DNA of 64,000 nucleotides from Rudaeicoccus suwonensis (GTDB lineage Bacteria > Actinomycetota > Actinomycetes > Actinomycetales > Dermatophilaceae): assembly GCF_007829035.1 (NCBI RefSeq), contig NZ_VIVQ01000001.1:744001-808000 (forward strand). The letters run 5' to 3'. Position 1 is the stretch's first letter, and each line of letters opens with the position of its first letter. Below the pieces are notes generated by a model. It was given only the letters and a program-made list of their open reading frames with translations. It had not been told where the DNA came from and made no database searches. The position numbers were made by a program, and so were the translations under genes. Below, piece by piece: positions 54,272-64,000 of the stretch.

Positions 54272-55477
54272 ATGAGTCTTCTGGATCGCACCCGTAACCT
54301 CGCCACCCTCCCCAAGGCGGAGGGCCGTGACTGGCGGCAGCTGGCGATCGCGGCGGGCTACGGGCTGGTCGGCGCCATCTGTCTGTGGCTGGTGCTGCTC
54401 GTGCCGGTGCTGGTGGCCTGGGTTGCCGATCCTCGCACCAGCACCTCCTGGACCGACACCCTGTCGATCTCCGGCGACGCGTGGGTGCTCGCCCACCGTG
54501 GCCACATCGGCGTGACCAGTGCGGGCGCACATTCGGTGGTCTTCGCGCCGCTGCTGCTGACCGCGCTCGCGGTGCTCCTGGCACGGTATGCCGCGACCGC
54601 CATGCTGGCCTATCTGCCGGACCGCAGGGGCAGCTGGTGGGAGGGGCCGACGTCATACGTTGTCGGGTATCTGTTCGGTGGGGCGGCGATCAGTCTGCTC
54701 GCTGGCTTCGGACCCGCTACGCCGAGCGTCCTGTCGGTCGTGCCGGGCGCAGTCATCGTCGCGGTGGCGGGTGCCGGATGGGCGTTGTGGCACAGCGAGC
54801 AACCAATCGCCGAGACGGCCAAAGACTATGTAGGACAACGGCTTTCGCTGACGACACGGCGCGCGGTGCGTCCTGCGTTGGAGGGTGTTCTGGGCTTCCT
54901 CGCCCTCGGCCTGGTGGTCGTGGTGGCGCTGCTGGCACTCCATCTCGGTGACGTGCGCGACCTCAACAGCCAACTGCGGCCCGGTCTCGCCGGAGGCGTC
55001 GTACTGTGGCTGGGGCAGCTGTCGGCGCTGCCGAACGTCGTGCTGTGGGCAGGCAGTTGGCTGTCCGGTGCATCGGTCGACCTGGGTGTGGTGAGCGTCG
55101 GTACCTCGCACGTGCACGGGGGAGTGCTGCCGATGGTGCCGGTGCTGGGCGCGGTGCCGAGTGCCGGAAACCTGCCTGTCTGGACGGCGGTCGTGCCGAT
55201 CCTCCCCGTGGCGCTGGGCGCCGTCATCGGCTGGCGGTCGCTGGCGCAGCTGACGACTCTGGCCTCGCTGAAGACCAAGGCGACGACAGCGATGACCGCG
55301 TCCGGCCTCGCCGCCGTGCTGGTGCTCGTGCTGACCTGGCTGTCGACCGCGGGTGTCAGTGGCGGTTCCCTGGCGTATGTCGGTCCGTCACTCTTGGTGG
55401 CGCCATTGCTGGTCGTCGAGTTGCTGCTGGGCGCCGTGCTCTCGGCCGTCGTGCTGCACTGGCGGCGCACCCGCTGA
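54272..55477 (+). CDS. perM: PerM-like polytopic membrane protein (DUF6350)
   Basis: About 401 residues with about eight to ten TM segments and Ala/Val-rich loops. Its place, directly upstream of purN-purH and downstream of sucCD, matches Mycobacterium tuberculosis Rv0955 (PerM), a membrane protein reported to be needed for cell division and persistence. Sequence similarity is judged only by hydrophobic layout and the locus, so the name is an inference. ATG 54272 (MSLLDRTRNL) is chosen because upstream residues are charged and poorly hydrophobic. Confidence 0.72.
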   Translation: MSLLDRTRNLATLPKAEGRDWRQLAIAAGYGLVGAICLWLVLLVPVLVAWVADPRTSTSWTDTLSISGDAWVLAHRGHIGVTSAGAHSVVFAPLLLTALAVLLARYAATAMLAYLPDRRGSWWEGPTSYVVGYLFGGAAISLLAGFGPATPSVLSVVPGAVIVAVAGAGWALWHSEQPIAETAKDYVGQRLSLTTRRAVRPALEGVLGFLALGLVVVVALLALHLGDVRDLNSQLRPGLAGGVVLWLGQLSALPNVVLWAGSWLSGASVDLGVVSVGTSHVHGGVLPMVPVLGAVPSAGNLPVWTAVVPILPVALGAVIGWRSLAQLTTLASLKTKATTAMTASGLAAVLVLVLTWLSTAGVSGGSLAYVGPSLLVAPLLVVELLLGAVLSAVVLHWRRTR

Positions 55478-55556
55478 ACGACCCTGGAGCTTCACCCGCA
55501 CGGTCGTCGCACCCCGAGCGCCGCTGACCCGCACACCGCGACTATCGTCCGCTGAC

Positions 55557-56225
55557 GTGACCACTCCATCGCAGTTGTCCGCCGCAAGCCAGCCTCGGTA
55601 TGCCGGCGCCGCGGTGCCGGTTGTCGTTCTGGTGTCCGGCTCCGGCACCCTGCTGCAGGCGCTCATCGACGCCGCCGCTGATCCGGCATACGGCGTGCGC
55701 ATCGCTGCCGTCGGGGCCGACCGTGACGGCATCGAGGGCTTGGCGCGGGCCCAGCGACACGGCATACCTACATTCGTCTGCCGGGTGCGCGACTACCCGA
55801 CGCGTGAGCAGTGGGATGCCGCGCTGGCCGAGGAGGTCACGCAATTCGAGCCTGCGCTTGTCGTGTCGGCGGGCTTCCTGAAGCTGGTCGGACCTCACTT
55901 CCTCGCCCGCTTCGGCGGCCGCTATCTCAACTCGCACAACGCGCTGCTGCCGAGCTTCCCCGGGATACACGGCCCCAGAGATGCCCTCGAGTATGGCGTA
56001 AAGCTAGCCGGGGCAACGCTTTTCGTTGTCGATGCAGGAATCGACACCGGTGCGATCGTGGCGCAGTGTGTGGTGCCGGTCGAGCACGACGACACGGTCG
56101 AGACGCTCACCGAGCGCATCAAGCAGGCTGAGCGCCCGCAACTGGTGGACTGGGTCGGCAGGCTCGCGCGCGAAGGTTTCTCGGTGAAGGGCCGGCGGGT
56201 GCAGTTGGGCCGAGCAGCGCGATGA
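55557..56225 (+). CDS. purN: Phosphoribosylglycinamide formyltransferase 1
   Basis: About 222 residues. LVSGSGTLLQALIDAA (from about 27) is the GAR-binding loop. The catalytic triad is visible: Asn and His in YLNSHNALLPSFPGIHG and Asp in VVDAGIDTGAIVAQ. It transfers a formyl group from 10-formyl-tetrahydrofolate to GAR in de novo purine synthesis. GTG 55557 is used; a ribosome site is weak. The GNAT gene overlaps its stop by 4 bp. perM ends 79 bp upstream. Confidence 0.93.
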   Translation: MTTPSQLSAASQPRYAGAAVPVVVLVSGSGTLLQALIDAAADPAYGVRIAAVGADRDGIEGLARAQRHGIPTFVCRVRDYPTREQWDAALAEEVTQFEPALVVSAGFLKLVGPHFLARFGGRYLNSHNALLPSFPGIHGPRDALEYGVKLAGATLFVVDAGIDTGAIVAQCVVPVEHDDTVETLTERIKQAERPQLVDWVGRLAREGFSVKGRRVQLGRAAR

Positions 56226-56788
56226 GCCGGCCGGTCCTCGCGACCACACGACTGCAGTTGCGCCCGATGACGCTCGAGCACCTGCCTCTGTTGGTCGATC
56301 TCGACAGCGATCCGGAGGTGATGCGGTATCTGATCGGTCGGGCGCGCACACGACCGGAGGCCGAGGAGTTCTGGGTGCCGCGATGCGCGGACGAGTCGGC
56401 TGACACGTTAGGTCTGGGATGGTGGGCCGGCTTTGCGGGAGACGACTTCGTCGGCTGGTGGGATCTCGGTCGCAGTGACAGCGATCCGAGCGCGACGGTG
56501 GCCCACCGACGGCCGGAGGCCGGCTGGCGCCTGAGACGGGCCTTCTGGCGACAGGGCCTGGCGTCGGAAGGGGCAATCGCCCTGTTGGATCACGGTTTCC
56601 GCACGGTCGGTGTCGATGCGGTCTGGGCCGAGACGATGGCGGTCAACCAAGGCAGTCGTGGCGTGATGCGCCGCCTGGGGATGCGCCACATCGCGACCGA
56701 GGTGCGCGAATGGGACGATCCCCTGCCCGGGTCCGACCTCGGTGAGGTGGTCTACGAGATCACCCGCGAGGAATGGCTGAGGCGTTGA
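56222..56788 (+). CDS. GNAT-family N-acetyltransferase (RimJ-like)
   Basis: 188 residues. It begins LATTRLQLRPMTLEHLPLLV, typical of the RimJ/RimL branch. The acetyl-CoA binding stretch is WRLRRAFWRQGLASEGAIAL near 100-119, and NQGSRGVMRRLGMRHIATE is the usual motif B. Its ATG overlaps the purN stop (ATGA), so it is translated with purN, although no link to purine synthesis is known. Confidence 0.83.
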   Translation: MSRPVLATTRLQLRPMTLEHLPLLVDLDSDPEVMRYLIGRARTRPEAEEFWVPRCADESADTLGLGWWAGFAGDDFVGWWDLGRSDSDPSATVAHRRPEAGWRLRRAFWRQGLASEGAIALLDHGFRTVGVDAVWAETMAVNQGSRGVMRRLGMRHIATEVREWDDPLPGSDLGEVVYEITREEWLRR

Positions 56789-56814
56789 CGCCATCCCGGG
56801 GCTGAGCCGCTGAC

Positions 56815-59529
56815 TCAGTCGGACAGGCGGGTCAGCACGCGATCGATCGCAGCGACGACGAAGTCGACGCTGTCGGCGGTCACGACCAGCGGCGGCTTGA
56901 TCTTGAGCACGTTGTGACCGTCACCCGTCGCCTGCACGATGCACCCCTCGCGCAGCAGTGACTCGCAGACGTCAGTCGCCAGATCCGTTGCGGGAGTGAA
57001 GCTCTCGCGATCCGTCACCAGCTCGACACCGAGGTAGAGCCCGAACCCGTGGACGGCGCCGATGGCCTGGTGACGATCGGCGAGCCGCTGTAGTTCCGTG
57101 CGGAAGTGGTCACCGACGACGAGCGCATTGTGTTGCAACTGCTCGCGTTCCATGACATCGAGCACCGCCATACCGATCGCGCAGGACACGGGCGAACCGC
57201 CCGCGGACGAGAAGAAACTGCCCTCGGCCGCGAACGCCTCTGCGATCGCGGCAGTGGTGACGACCGCACCCAACGGCTGGCCGTTGCCCATCGATTTGGC
57301 GACCGTGATGATGTCGGGCACGACGCTCTGTTGCTCGAATCCCCAGAAATAGTGCCCTGTTCGGCCGTATCCGACCTGCACCTCATCACTGATGCAGACA
57401 CCGCCGAGCGCGCGCACCCGCTCGTACACACCGGCGAGATAACCATCGGGCAGGGCCACTCCGCCGCCGTTGCCGAAGATCGGCTCGAGGATCACCCCGG
57501 CGATCTGGTCGGTGTCGATCGCCGCCAGTTGATCGTCCAGATCCGACAGGTATGCCGCAGCCGAATCCGGCCCGCGGTGGGTGCCGCGGATCTGGTTGGG
57601 CGCGTCCATCAGCTCCACCCAGGCAGGTCGCGACTCCATCGCGCGCGGGTTGTCGCCGAGCGAACTCGTCACGGCATCCGAGCCGATCGTCCACCCGTGG
57701 TATGCCTCACGCGCGGCGAGCATCCGTGCGCGACCGGTCGCGGTCATCGCCAGTCGCAGGGCGAGGTCGACCGCCTCGCTGCCGCTGTTGACCAGAAAGA
57801 CCTGATCGAGTCCGTCGGGCGCCAGGGCTGCCAGCCGCTGGGAGAGGGCAGCGCTGCCGGCGTAGTGGAACCGGCTGTTGGTGTTGAGCAGACTCCACTG
57901 CCGCTGCGCCGCGCGGGTCAGGTGCGGGTGCGCGTGGCCGGTCGTGGCGACGTTGTTGACCACGTCGACGTAGACATTCGCGCGGGTGTCGATGAGGAAT
58001 TCGCGCCAGCCGCGCTCGATCTGCGGCGGGTCGTCGTAGTAGTGCTCCTGCACCGCCGCGAAGTGCGAATCACGTTGCTGCAGAATCGCTTCCGCCTGCG
58101 GTGCGGGTGCTGCGACATCGGTGCCCACGAGTGGGGAGGGGTCGGGGCAGATGTTGCGCCATACATGCTCGGCGTGGGCCGAGACGAACCGTGGCGGGGT
58201 GCCCGGCAACGTGCACGCCTGCAGCCACACAGCGTCAGCGACGACCGTGTTGTTCGCGTCCAAGCCGAATGCTGTGACACCAGAGGGCAATTCGGGCAGT
58301 TTCGTGCCTGTGGGCAGCAGCACCTCGATGCCCAGCGCGAAGACGTCGGCGGTGCCTTGCGCGCTGAGTGGGTGCGCCCGGTCGAGGCGATACTCCCCGT
58401 ACCGCGTGCTGTATGCCGGTGCTTTCCGCGAGAGAGGCAGTCCGTCGTGCCAGGCGTCGGGGGTCAGCCACGCGCCGTCGTCCCAGCGCTCACTGGTGAC
58501 ACCGAGGTCGACGGGTGTCACGGACTCGATGACACCCGTGAGGTCGAGCCTGCGCAGGTGCTGACCGGTGCCGCGGATCAGCCAGGTCATCTCCTCGGCG
58601 TCGAGCGCGAGCGCGATCTGCAGCGATCGGCGCTCACCGGCAGAGCGGACGGCGGCATACGAGTTGGTCCCGTCGGCGGTGAGGTCGTCGCTGCACGCGA
58701 CGAGCACCCCGGTGCGCAGGACGATCAGCGGCCAGACCGCGGTGAGTTCGGCGTCGGTGAGGTTCACGCGTCCGGCGAAGGCGTCGACGACGGCCAGCAC
58801 GGCGGCCACATCGTCGGAGGTCTTGCCCAGCACGCCGGCGGCGGTCACGGCGAGTTCGGCGCAGCGCCAGCTCAGGCTCAGGTCACCGAAGTCGATGACG
58901 GCGGCATCTCCGTCCGGCGTGAGCACGACGTTGTCGTCGGTGACGTCGCCGTGGATCACCTGCAACGGCAGCTGATCCTGCACCGCTTCCAGGCGGGCGG
59001 TCGCATCGGCCAGTGTGGACCGCAGCGGCGGTGCCAGCTGGTCGATGACCTCGGTTGCCAGCCGCAGGTCCCACTGAGAACGCCGCTGAGTGCCCGGGTG
59101 GTTGAATCCGGCAAGGGCATCGACCACCCGCCCCGCGATGTCGCCGAGCAGTCGGCACTCGGCGGTGCCGAATCCGGCTCTGCCCAGCAGCGGTTCGCCG
59201 TCGACATACGTGATCACGTGCGCCAGCAGGTCGTGTCCGTCGACGGTGATCTCGTCCGCCCGGAACACCGGCACCGGTGCCGGAATCCCTGCTGCAGCCA
59301 TGACAGCCAGGGCCTCGTGCTGAGCGTCGATCGTGTCGCGTTCCCAGGCCGGGTTGACGATCTTGACGACCACCGGGCCGTCGGTCGTGGTGATGCGCAG
59401 GTTGTAGTCCTGGTTGGACCCCAGCTCCCGATGAGCGCCCGTGAGGCCCCATTTGGAGCTCGCGACCGCCATCACGGGGTCAGTGCTGATCGGGGGCATC
59501 TGCAGGCCACTCAGATTGCCGTCATCCAT
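56815..59529 (-). CDS. Fusion of APH-type kinase and class III aminotransferase
   Basis: 904 residues. The N-terminal 300 form an aminoglycoside/choline-kinase-like phosphotransferase: [20 protein letters not shown] is the catalytic HxDxxxxN and AVIDFGDLS the DFG-like metal site. A middle linker region (about 340-470) has no recognised family; related fusions carry an M23-like domain there. From about 480 a class III PLP aminotransferase follows, with [25 protein letters not shown] and the PLP lysine in [14 protein letters not shown]. Such fusions are reported near phospholyase-like (ethanolamine-phosphate) chemistry, but the substrate here is unknown. It is divergent from the purH riboswitch region. 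Confidence 0.88.
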   Translation of the reverse strand: MDDGNLSGLQMPPISTDPVMAVASSKWGLTGAHRELGSNQDYNLRITTTDGPVVVKIVNPAWERDTIDAQHEALAVMAAAGIPAPVPVFRADEITVDGHDLLAHVITYVDGEPLLGRAGFGTAECRLLGDIAGRVVDALAGFNHPGTQRRSQWDLRLATEVIDQLAPPLRSTLADATARLEAVQDQLPLQVIHGDVTDDNVVLTPDGDAAVIDFGDLSLSWRCAELAVTAAGVLGKTSDDVAAVLAVVDAFAGRVNLTDAELTAVWPLIVLRTGVLVACSDDLTADGTNSYAAVRSAGERRSLQIALALDAEEMTWLIRGTGQHLRRLDLTGVIESVTPVDLGVTSERWDDGAWLTPDAWHDGLPLSRKAPAYSTRYGEYRLDRAHPLSAQGTADVFALGIEVLLPTGTKLPELPSGVTAFGLDANNTVVADAVWLQACTLPGTPPRFVSAHAEHVWRNICPDPSPLVGTDVAAPAPQAEAILQQRDSHFAAVQEHYYDDPPQIERGWREFLIDTRANVYVDVVNNVATTGHAHPHLTRAAQRQWSLLNTNSRFHYAGSAALSQRLAALAPDGLDQVFLVNSGSEAVDLALRLAMTATGRARMLAAREAYHGWTIGSDAVTSSLGDNPRAMESRPAWVELMDAPNQIRGTHRGPDSAAAYLSDLDDQLAAIDTDQIAGVILEPIFGNGGGVALPDGYLAGVYERVRALGGVCISDEVQVGYGRTGHYFWGFEQQSVVPDIITVAKSMGNGQPLGAVVTTAAIAEAFAAEGSFFSSAGGSPVSCAIGMAVLDVMEREQLQHNALVVGDHFRTELQRLADRHQAIGAVHGFGLYLGVELVTDRESFTPATDLATDVCESLLREGCIVQATGDGHNVLKIKPPLVVTADSVDFVVAAIDRVLTRLSD

Positions 59530-59670
59530 GCCAGGACATCTCCCGCTCGCACCACATCGGATCGCTCTCCGCAGCAGCTACCAGGTTGCTGCCCGCACCG
59601 GTCTGGATCGTATGGCAGCCGCGGGACTTCGCGCGCGTGGTCGGTGAAGCCGATAGGGCCCGCTATCCTG

Positions 59671-59750
59671 GTAGACACACGACTGGCGCAGGTGGGACAC
59701 CACCGGGGAGTGACATCCGCAGCGCATCGCCCGCCTGGGTGCGCTCACTG
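59671..59750 (+). promoter_or_regulatory. ZTP riboswitch (pfl motif) upstream of purH
   Basis: The conserved pfl/ZTP blocks appear in order: GACTGGCG (59681-59688), GGTGGGA then CCACCGGGGAG (59691-59710) and, after a variable linker, CCGCCTGGG (59731-59739). These are the core residues of the ZTP/ZMP-binding riboswitch, often placed before purH and folate genes. It lies 29 bp before the purH start. No clear terminator follows, so translational control is more likely. Confidence 0.85.
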
Positions 59751-59778
59751 GAAACGCGAAAACGTTACTGGGAGAGTC

Positions 59779-61398
59779 ATGTCACCATCAGCAGCAGACG
59801 GCCGCCGCCCGATCCGACGGGCCCTGATCTCGGTCTACGACAAGACCGGTCTCGAAGCTCTGGCCCGCGGTCTGCACGACGCCGGAGTCGAACTGGTCTC
59901 CACCGGCGGATCGGCCGCCCTCATCGACGGGCTCGGCATACCTGTGGTGCGGGTCGAGGAGCTCACCGGATTCCCCGAGTGCCTCGAAGGGCGTGTCAAG
60001 ACGCTGCACCCGCGCGTGCACGCCGGCATCCTCGCCGACACGCGCAAGCCGGAACACCTTTCGCAACTGGACGACCTCGGCGTGGCCGCCTTCGAGTTGG
60101 TCGTCTGCAACCTCTACCCGTTCCGTGAGACCGTCGCCTCCGGCGCCACTCCGGATGAGTGCATCGAGCAGATCGACATCGGCGGCCCGTCGATGGTGCG
60201 TGCCGCGGCCAAGAACCACCCGAGCGTTGCGATCGTCACTTCCCCCGGCACGTATGACGACGCGCTCGCCGCCGTGGCCGCGGGAGGCTTCACGCTGGAG
60301 CAGCGCAAACTGCTGGCGGCGCAGGCATTCGTGCACACGGCCGACTACGACAGCGCCGTGGCCAACTGGATGGGCAATGTCTACGTCGACACCAGCGAGG
60401 GCACCGGATTCCCGCAGTGGTCGGGCGCGACGTTCACCAAGGCCGAGACGCTGCGGTATGGCGAAAACCCCCACCAGGCGGCTGCTCTCTATCGGCACTG
60501 GCGGGGCGGAATCGCGTCTGCACGGCAGCTTTTCGGCAAGGCGATGTCGTACAACAACTACGTCGACGCCGACGCTGCCGTGCGCGCGGCATACGACCAC
60601 GGCGACCTGCCCACCGTCGCGATCATCAAGCACGCCAACCCGTGCGGCATCGCGGTCGGGGCAGCCGACGAGAGCATCGCCTCCGTCCACGCCAAGGCAC
60701 ACGCGTGCGACTCGATGTCGGCCTTCGGCGGCGTGATCGCGACCAACCGGCCGGTGACGGTCGAGATGGCCGAGACGGTCAAGGACATCTTCACCGAGGT
60801 CGTCGTGGCGCCGGCTTTCGACGACGGTGCCGTCGAGATCCTCAGCGCCCGCAAGGCGATTCGGCTGCTGCAATTGCCTGCCGACCAGGTGGCAGGCGAC
60901 CCCGTCGAGATCCGGCCGATCTCCGGCGGGATGCTCATGCAGCAGCGCGACAAGGTCGACGCGGTCGTCCGCGACGGGGCCGGTGAGGTCACCGGTGGCG
61001 ACGACGCGGCGAACTGGCGGCTGGTGTCGGGTGAGCCGGCATCGGCCGAGACACTGACCGATCTGCAGTTCGCCTGGCGCGCCATCCGCGCAGTGAAGTC
61101 CAACGCGATCCTGTTGGCGTCCGGCGGTGCGTCCGTCGGTGTCGGGATGGGCCAGGTCAATCGTGTCGACGCCTGCCACTTGGCAGTGTCGCGTGCCGGC
61201 GCGGAACGGGCGCAGGGCTCGGTCGCCGCGTCGGACGCCTTCTTCCCGTTCCCCGACGGCCTTGAAGTGTTGCTCGACGCAGGTGTGAAAGCCGTTGTGG
61301 CGCCTGGTGGTTCCCTACGTGACCAGTCGGTCATCGATGCGGCACAGGCTGCGGGCGTGACGATGTACTTCACCGGCACGCGGCATTTCGCGCACTGA
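59779..61398 (+). CDS. purH: Bifunctional AICAR transformylase/IMP cyclohydrolase
   Basis: About 539 residues. The N-terminal MGS-like IMP cyclohydrolase domain has [20 protein letters not shown] and [17 protein letters not shown]. The AICAR transformylase part includes [25 protein letters not shown] and [20 protein letters not shown], with catalytic Lys-His in AIIKHANPC. It performs the last two steps of IMP synthesis. ATG 59779 with GGGAG upstream is chosen; the frame extends far upstream open, but that part is antisense to another gene. The upstream ZTP riboswitch senses the substrate ZMP. Confidence 0.96.
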   Translation: MSPSAADGRRPIRRALISVYDKTGLEALARGLHDAGVELVSTGGSAALIDGLGIPVVRVEELTGFPECLEGRVKTLHPRVHAGILADTRKPEHLSQLDDLGVAAFELVVCNLYPFRETVASGATPDECIEQIDIGGPSMVRAAAKNHPSVAIVTSPGTYDDALAAVAAGGFTLEQRKLLAAQAFVHTADYDSAVANWMGNVYVDTSEGTGFPQWSGATFTKAETLRYGENPHQAAALYRHWRGGIASARQLFGKAMSYNNYVDADAAVRAAYDHGDLPTVAIIKHANPCGIAVGAADESIASVHAKAHACDSMSAFGGVIATNRPVTVEMAETVKDIFTEVVVAPAFDDGAVEILSARKAIRLLQLPADQVAGDPVEIRPISGGMLMQQRDKVDAVVRDGAGEVTGGDDAANWRLVSGEPASAETLTDLQFAWRAIRAVKSNAILLASGGASVGVGMGQVNRVDACHLAVSRAGAERAQGSVAASDAFFPFPDGLEVLLDAGVKAVVAPGGSLRDQSVIDAAQAAGVTMYFTGTRHFAH

Positions 61399-61430
61399 TC
61401 CTCAGGCCCCGGCGACCGCACGTTCGTTGT

Positions 61431-61465
61431 CTCGGGGCGTCGTACGTCCGACTCCCGACCCCGAG
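61431..61465. terminator. Possible hairpin after purH
   Basis: CTCGGGG (61431-61437) pairs with CCCCGAG (61459-61465), and GTCG/CGAC pairs inside. It starts 33 bp after the purH stop. No T-run follows. The rest of 61399-61685 shows nothing recognisable. Confidence 0.4.
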
Positions 61466-61685
61466 AGGTGTGCCGCAGCTCGTTTCGGCCCGCCGGTCGA
61501 CGAAAACCTGTGGAAGTCATCGGGTTCCGCTGCGTAGCGTCGGGAGCGTGATTGACGAGGTGATCTGCCGACCGGAACAGCATCGATGCGCAGGGCTGTC
61601 CGATGGTGGTGCTGGGAGGATCACCCTCCGTACTACGGGACCCGGATCTCGCGCAGTTGGAGTAGCTGTCCTAGCCCGGATCCGG

Positions 61686-62117
61686 TCAGGACTGACCGTG
61701 CGAGGCTGCCTCGACCTTGCGCAACCGGGCGACCAGCGTCTTCAGCAGCGCGGCAGCGATGTCGCCGTCGCCACGCACCAGCGGCATGAAGGCCATCGAC
61801 GACAACGCGAAGGTCGTGACGCCCTGCGACCCGGCGATGACGGTGGCCGACCTGGCGGCACCGTCGATCATCGACAGCTCGCCGACATACTCGCCGGGGC
61901 CGATCTCGCCACGGGACTCGCCGGCGACGTCGACCGTCGCCGACCCCTCGAGCACGACGCGCAGCCCGCTGTCGTGGGCACCCTCGGTGATGACCTTGCC
62001 GCCCGGGCCGGTCTTGAATGTCGTTCCCGTCTCTGCGATCTGGGAGATCGCGGAGGAGCTGAGGCCGGCGAACAGATCGATGTCCGCCAGGACCTGCTTC
62101 AACTGGGCGGTGGCCAT
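61686..62117 (-). CDS. Cyclic nucleotide-binding domain protein
   Basis: 143 residues, essentially one CNB (CAP-ED) domain. The phosphate-binding cassette is GELSMIDGAARSATVIAGSQ near 88-107, with the Glu and Arg positions typical of cAMP binding. There is no DNA-binding domain, so it is a stand-alone sensor. It is divergent from the cyclase gene at 62283 with a 165-bp gap, suggesting the nucleotide made by that cyclase is its ligand. ATG 62117 is used. Confidence 0.85.
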   Translation of the reverse strand: MATAQLKQVLADIDLFAGLSSSAISQIAETGTTFKTGPGGKVITEGAHDSGLRVVLEGSATVDVAGESRGEIGPGEYVGELSMIDGAARSATVIAGSQGVTTFALSSMAFMPLVRGDGDIAAALLKTLVARLRKVEAASHGQS

Positions 62118-62282
62118 GAATGAACCCCTTGTATGCCGTGCCTATGGTGTCGCTGGTCAACCTAGCAGCGCCGGATGCCGCCGTTCCTGGAATTGCGGTC
62201 ACCACCCGGTCACGATCACCGGGCTGTATGCCGCCGTCCTTGCGCCGCATGCCTCGCCGTGGCCGGTAGATTCGCGGTTGTG

Positions 62283-64000
62283 GTGACGTGCGCGCGGTGT
62301 GGTTCGGGGCTGCCCGAAGCGGCGAAGTTCTGTCCCACGTGCGGGGCCGCTGCCGCTGTGGGCGCGCAGCAGGCGCCGGTGCGCAAGCATGTGGTGATCC
62401 TGTTCGTCGACCTGGTCGGGTCGACTGCGCTCGGAGAATCCACCGACCCGGAGGCTCTGCGCGCCGGACTGGCCCGCTACTTCGAGGCGGTGTCGAAGGT
62501 CATCTGGCAGCACGGCGGCACCGTCGAGAAGTTCATCGGCGACGCCGTCATGGCCGTCTTCGGGGTGCCGACCACGCGTGAGGACGACGCGACCAGGGCC
62601 CTGCGCGCGGCGATCGACATACACACCGTCGTCGCCCGGCTGCGCGAGGAAATCGGCACCGACTTCCACGTCCGGGTCGGCGTCAACTCCGGTGAGGTCT
62701 TCGTGACTCACCAGCCCGACGGGCAGTTCAGCGTCACCGGCGACGCTGTCAACACCGCACAGCGGCTCGAGGCGGCTGCCGGCACCGACGAGACGTATGT
62801 CGGGGACACCGTCGCCGAACTCGCCGGGGGAACTGTCCGGTTGACCGAGGTCGGGCCGATCCTGCACAAGGGCAGGAGCACCCCGCAACAGGTGTTCGCC
62901 ATCGCCGCCGACCAGTCGCGCGGGCAGCGGGCGCGCCAGACGACCTTTGTCGGGCGTGAGGTCGAACTGGCCGAACTGGTATCGATCGCCGACCGTGCGA
63001 TGGAGCGGCGACAGGGCTGGCTGCTCACGTATGTCGGTGAAGCCGGCATCGGCAAGTCGCGACTGATCAGCGAGTTCGCGGTTCGACGACCCGGCATCCA
63101 CCACATTCACGGTCGATGCGAGCCGATGAACACCGGCACTTACGCTCCGCTCACCCGCCTGCTGCTTGATCTCGACCCGGACTGGGAGCTGTATGTCGAT
63201 CGCCTGCTCGGTGCAGAGGCCGCCGCGGTGCTGCAACGTCTGCGCTCCGCTGCCGGGCGTTCGGATGTGCAGACCTCCACCGGCGACGTCGTCTGGGCGA
63301 TGCAGCGCGTCGTCACTGCGTTGGCGAGCACGGGCGCGGTGGCGATCGGCTGGGACGACCTGCAATGGGCCACCGAGGCGCAACTGGACTTCATCACGGC
63401 GCTCGCGGCCGCGTGTCGCTCGCTACCGGTCCTGACCATCTGCGTCGGACGCCCGGAACTCTTCGACACCCGGCCACACTGGGGCGGAGGTCGCAAGTCG
63501 CGTGTGGAGGACGTCGAGCGTCTGTCCCGCCAAGACCTCACAGCGCTCGCCGACGAGCGAATCCGATTCAACGAGAACAAGCTCCACGTATCCGTCGAGG
63601 ATCTCGTCGATCGGGCCGAGGGTAATCCGCAGGTTCTGCAGATGCTGGCACACGCATCGGCATCGGGATCGGATCTGCCGGCGTCGGTGGCGCAGCTCTA
63701 CGAGGCTGCGCTCGATCGACTCACACCTGTCGAGCGGCTGCTGGTGGAGTGCGCCGCCGTCTACGGCCGCGAGTTTCGCATCGACGCGGCTACGGCCACC
63801 GCTACTGGCGGCCTGCCGGACGACCTTGAGCTCGTCGCCGACCGGCTGCGCGAGCTCAACATCCTCGAGGTCGCCGGGGATGGCGAATTCCGTTTCGTGC
63901 AGTCACTTTTCATGCAGACGGCATACCGGTCGATGCCCAAGCAGGTGCGCTCCGACCGGCACGCGGCCCTTGCCGAGTGGCTCGTGAAGCATCCCGAGGA
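62283..64000 (+). CDS. Class III adenylate/guanylate cyclase with zinc ribbon and AAA ATPase (partial)
   Basis: The first 572 residues are present, open to the window end. A GTG start leads into a two-CxxC zinc ribbon (CARCGSGLPEAAKFCPTCG, residues 3-21). The catalytic domain follows: VVILFVDLVGSTALGES has the metal-binding Asp, and TVEKFIGDAVMAVFG the second Asp. FHVRVGVNSGEVF and the domain end precede an AAA+ ATPase with Walker A GEAGIGKSR (near 257) and Walker B-like VAIGWDDLQWA. This is a large signalling protein of the actinobacterial cyclase-ATPase type. Its neighbour is a divergent CNB protein. Nucleotide specificity is unknown. Confidence 0.88.
   Translation, partial: MTCARCGSGLPEAAKFCPTCGAAAAVGAQQAPVRKHVVILFVDLVGSTALGESTDPEALRAGLARYFEAVSKVIWQHGGTVEKFIGDAVMAVFGVPTTREDDATRALRAAIDIHTVVARLREEIGTDFHVRVGVNSGEVFVTHQPDGQFSVTGDAVNTAQRLEAAAGTDETYVGDTVAELAGGTVRLTEVGPILHKGRSTPQQVFAIAADQSRGQRARQTTFVGREVELAELVSIADRAMERRQGWLLTYVGEAGIGKSRLISEFAVRRPGIHHIHGRCEPMNTGTYAPLTRLLLDLDPDWELYVDRLLGAEAAAVLQRLRSAAGRSDVQTSTGDVVWAMQRVVTALASTGAVAIGWDDLQWATEAQLDFITALAAACRSLPVLTICVGRPELFDTRPHWGGGRKSRVEDVERLSRQDLTALADERIRFNENKLHVSVEDLVDRAEGNPQVLQMLAHASASGSDLPASVAQLYEAALDRLTPVERLLVECAAVYGREFRIDAATATATGGLPDDLELVADRLRELNILEVAGDGEFRFVQSLFMQTAYRSMPKQVRSDRHAALAEWLVKHPE

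Noticed and set aside
57106-59778. Very long open frame in-frame upstream of purH
   Set aside because: It is antisense to the kinase-aminotransferase gene and crosses the riboswitch; the codon pattern is that of a complementary strand in high-GC DNA. purH starts at 59779.
61399-61685. Possible tRNA or small RNA gene after purH
   Set aside because: No T-loop GTTCGANTC or acceptor stem could be found; only a weak hairpin is present.

Overview
This window is chromosomal DNA from a high-GC actinobacterium. GTG starts, 4-bp stop/start overlaps, a REP13E12-type HNH protein, PspC and LuxR-type two-component pairs, mycofactocin genes and a sucC-sucD-perM-purN-purH neighbourhood like that of Mycobacterium all point there. 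Protein style and the codon context suggest a Micrococcales member, perhaps Dermacoccaceae or Intrasporangiaceae, but the genus is a guess. No rRNA, tRNA, CRISPR array, phage or insertion sequence was seen.

Layout. 0-14 kb holds housekeeping and envelope genes: DUF3817, guaA, a PAP2 phosphatase, a flippase-like/PIG-L/glycosyltransferase trio, a LiaF/PspC-type envelope-stress divergon, a phosphopantetheinyl transferase, a DedA protein, a serine hydrolase and an ArsR regulator. 14-23 kb holds a two-gene ABC importer preceded by a possible leader peptide, assorted small enzymes and a broken pyrE. 23-41.6 kb is an alcohol-oxidation island. It runs GAF regulator, aldehyde dehydrogenase, DUF779, DUF4242, Fe-type alcohol dehydrogenase, sensor kinase and LuxR regulator on the plus strand. 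Next come mdo (NDMA-type methanol dehydrogenase), a MoxR ATPase with a His-Gly tract, a CoxE-like VWA protein and mftM on the minus strand. Last is the mycofactocin operon mftA-B-C-E-SDR-F-D on the plus strand. 41.7-50.5 kb holds pcrA, a lipoprotein, an M23 peptidase and a PadR-controlled ABC exporter. 50.6-64 kb holds a B12-binding protein, sucCD, a prepilin peptidase, perM, purN, purH behind a ZTP riboswitch, a kinase/aminotransferase fusion, and a cyclic-nucleotide pair whose cyclase runs off the end.

How it works together. MftA is matured by MftB/C/E/D, glycosylated by MftF and probably methylated by MftM to give mycofactocin, the electron acceptor for nicotinoprotein alcohol dehydrogenases such as Mdo. 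The aldehyde dehydrogenase would oxidise the resulting aldehyde, and the kinase/regulator pair and GAF protein are the obvious control elements. Two points stand out: mftE carries a one-base frameshift in a G6 run, and neither mftR nor mftG is present in the window.

Unusual sequence structure includes two arrays of the same 42-bp repeat family, several tandem repeats that begin at or next to stop codons, three inverted repeats in the mdo/mftA divergent promoter, and a strong excess of the octamer GTATGNCG on both strands.
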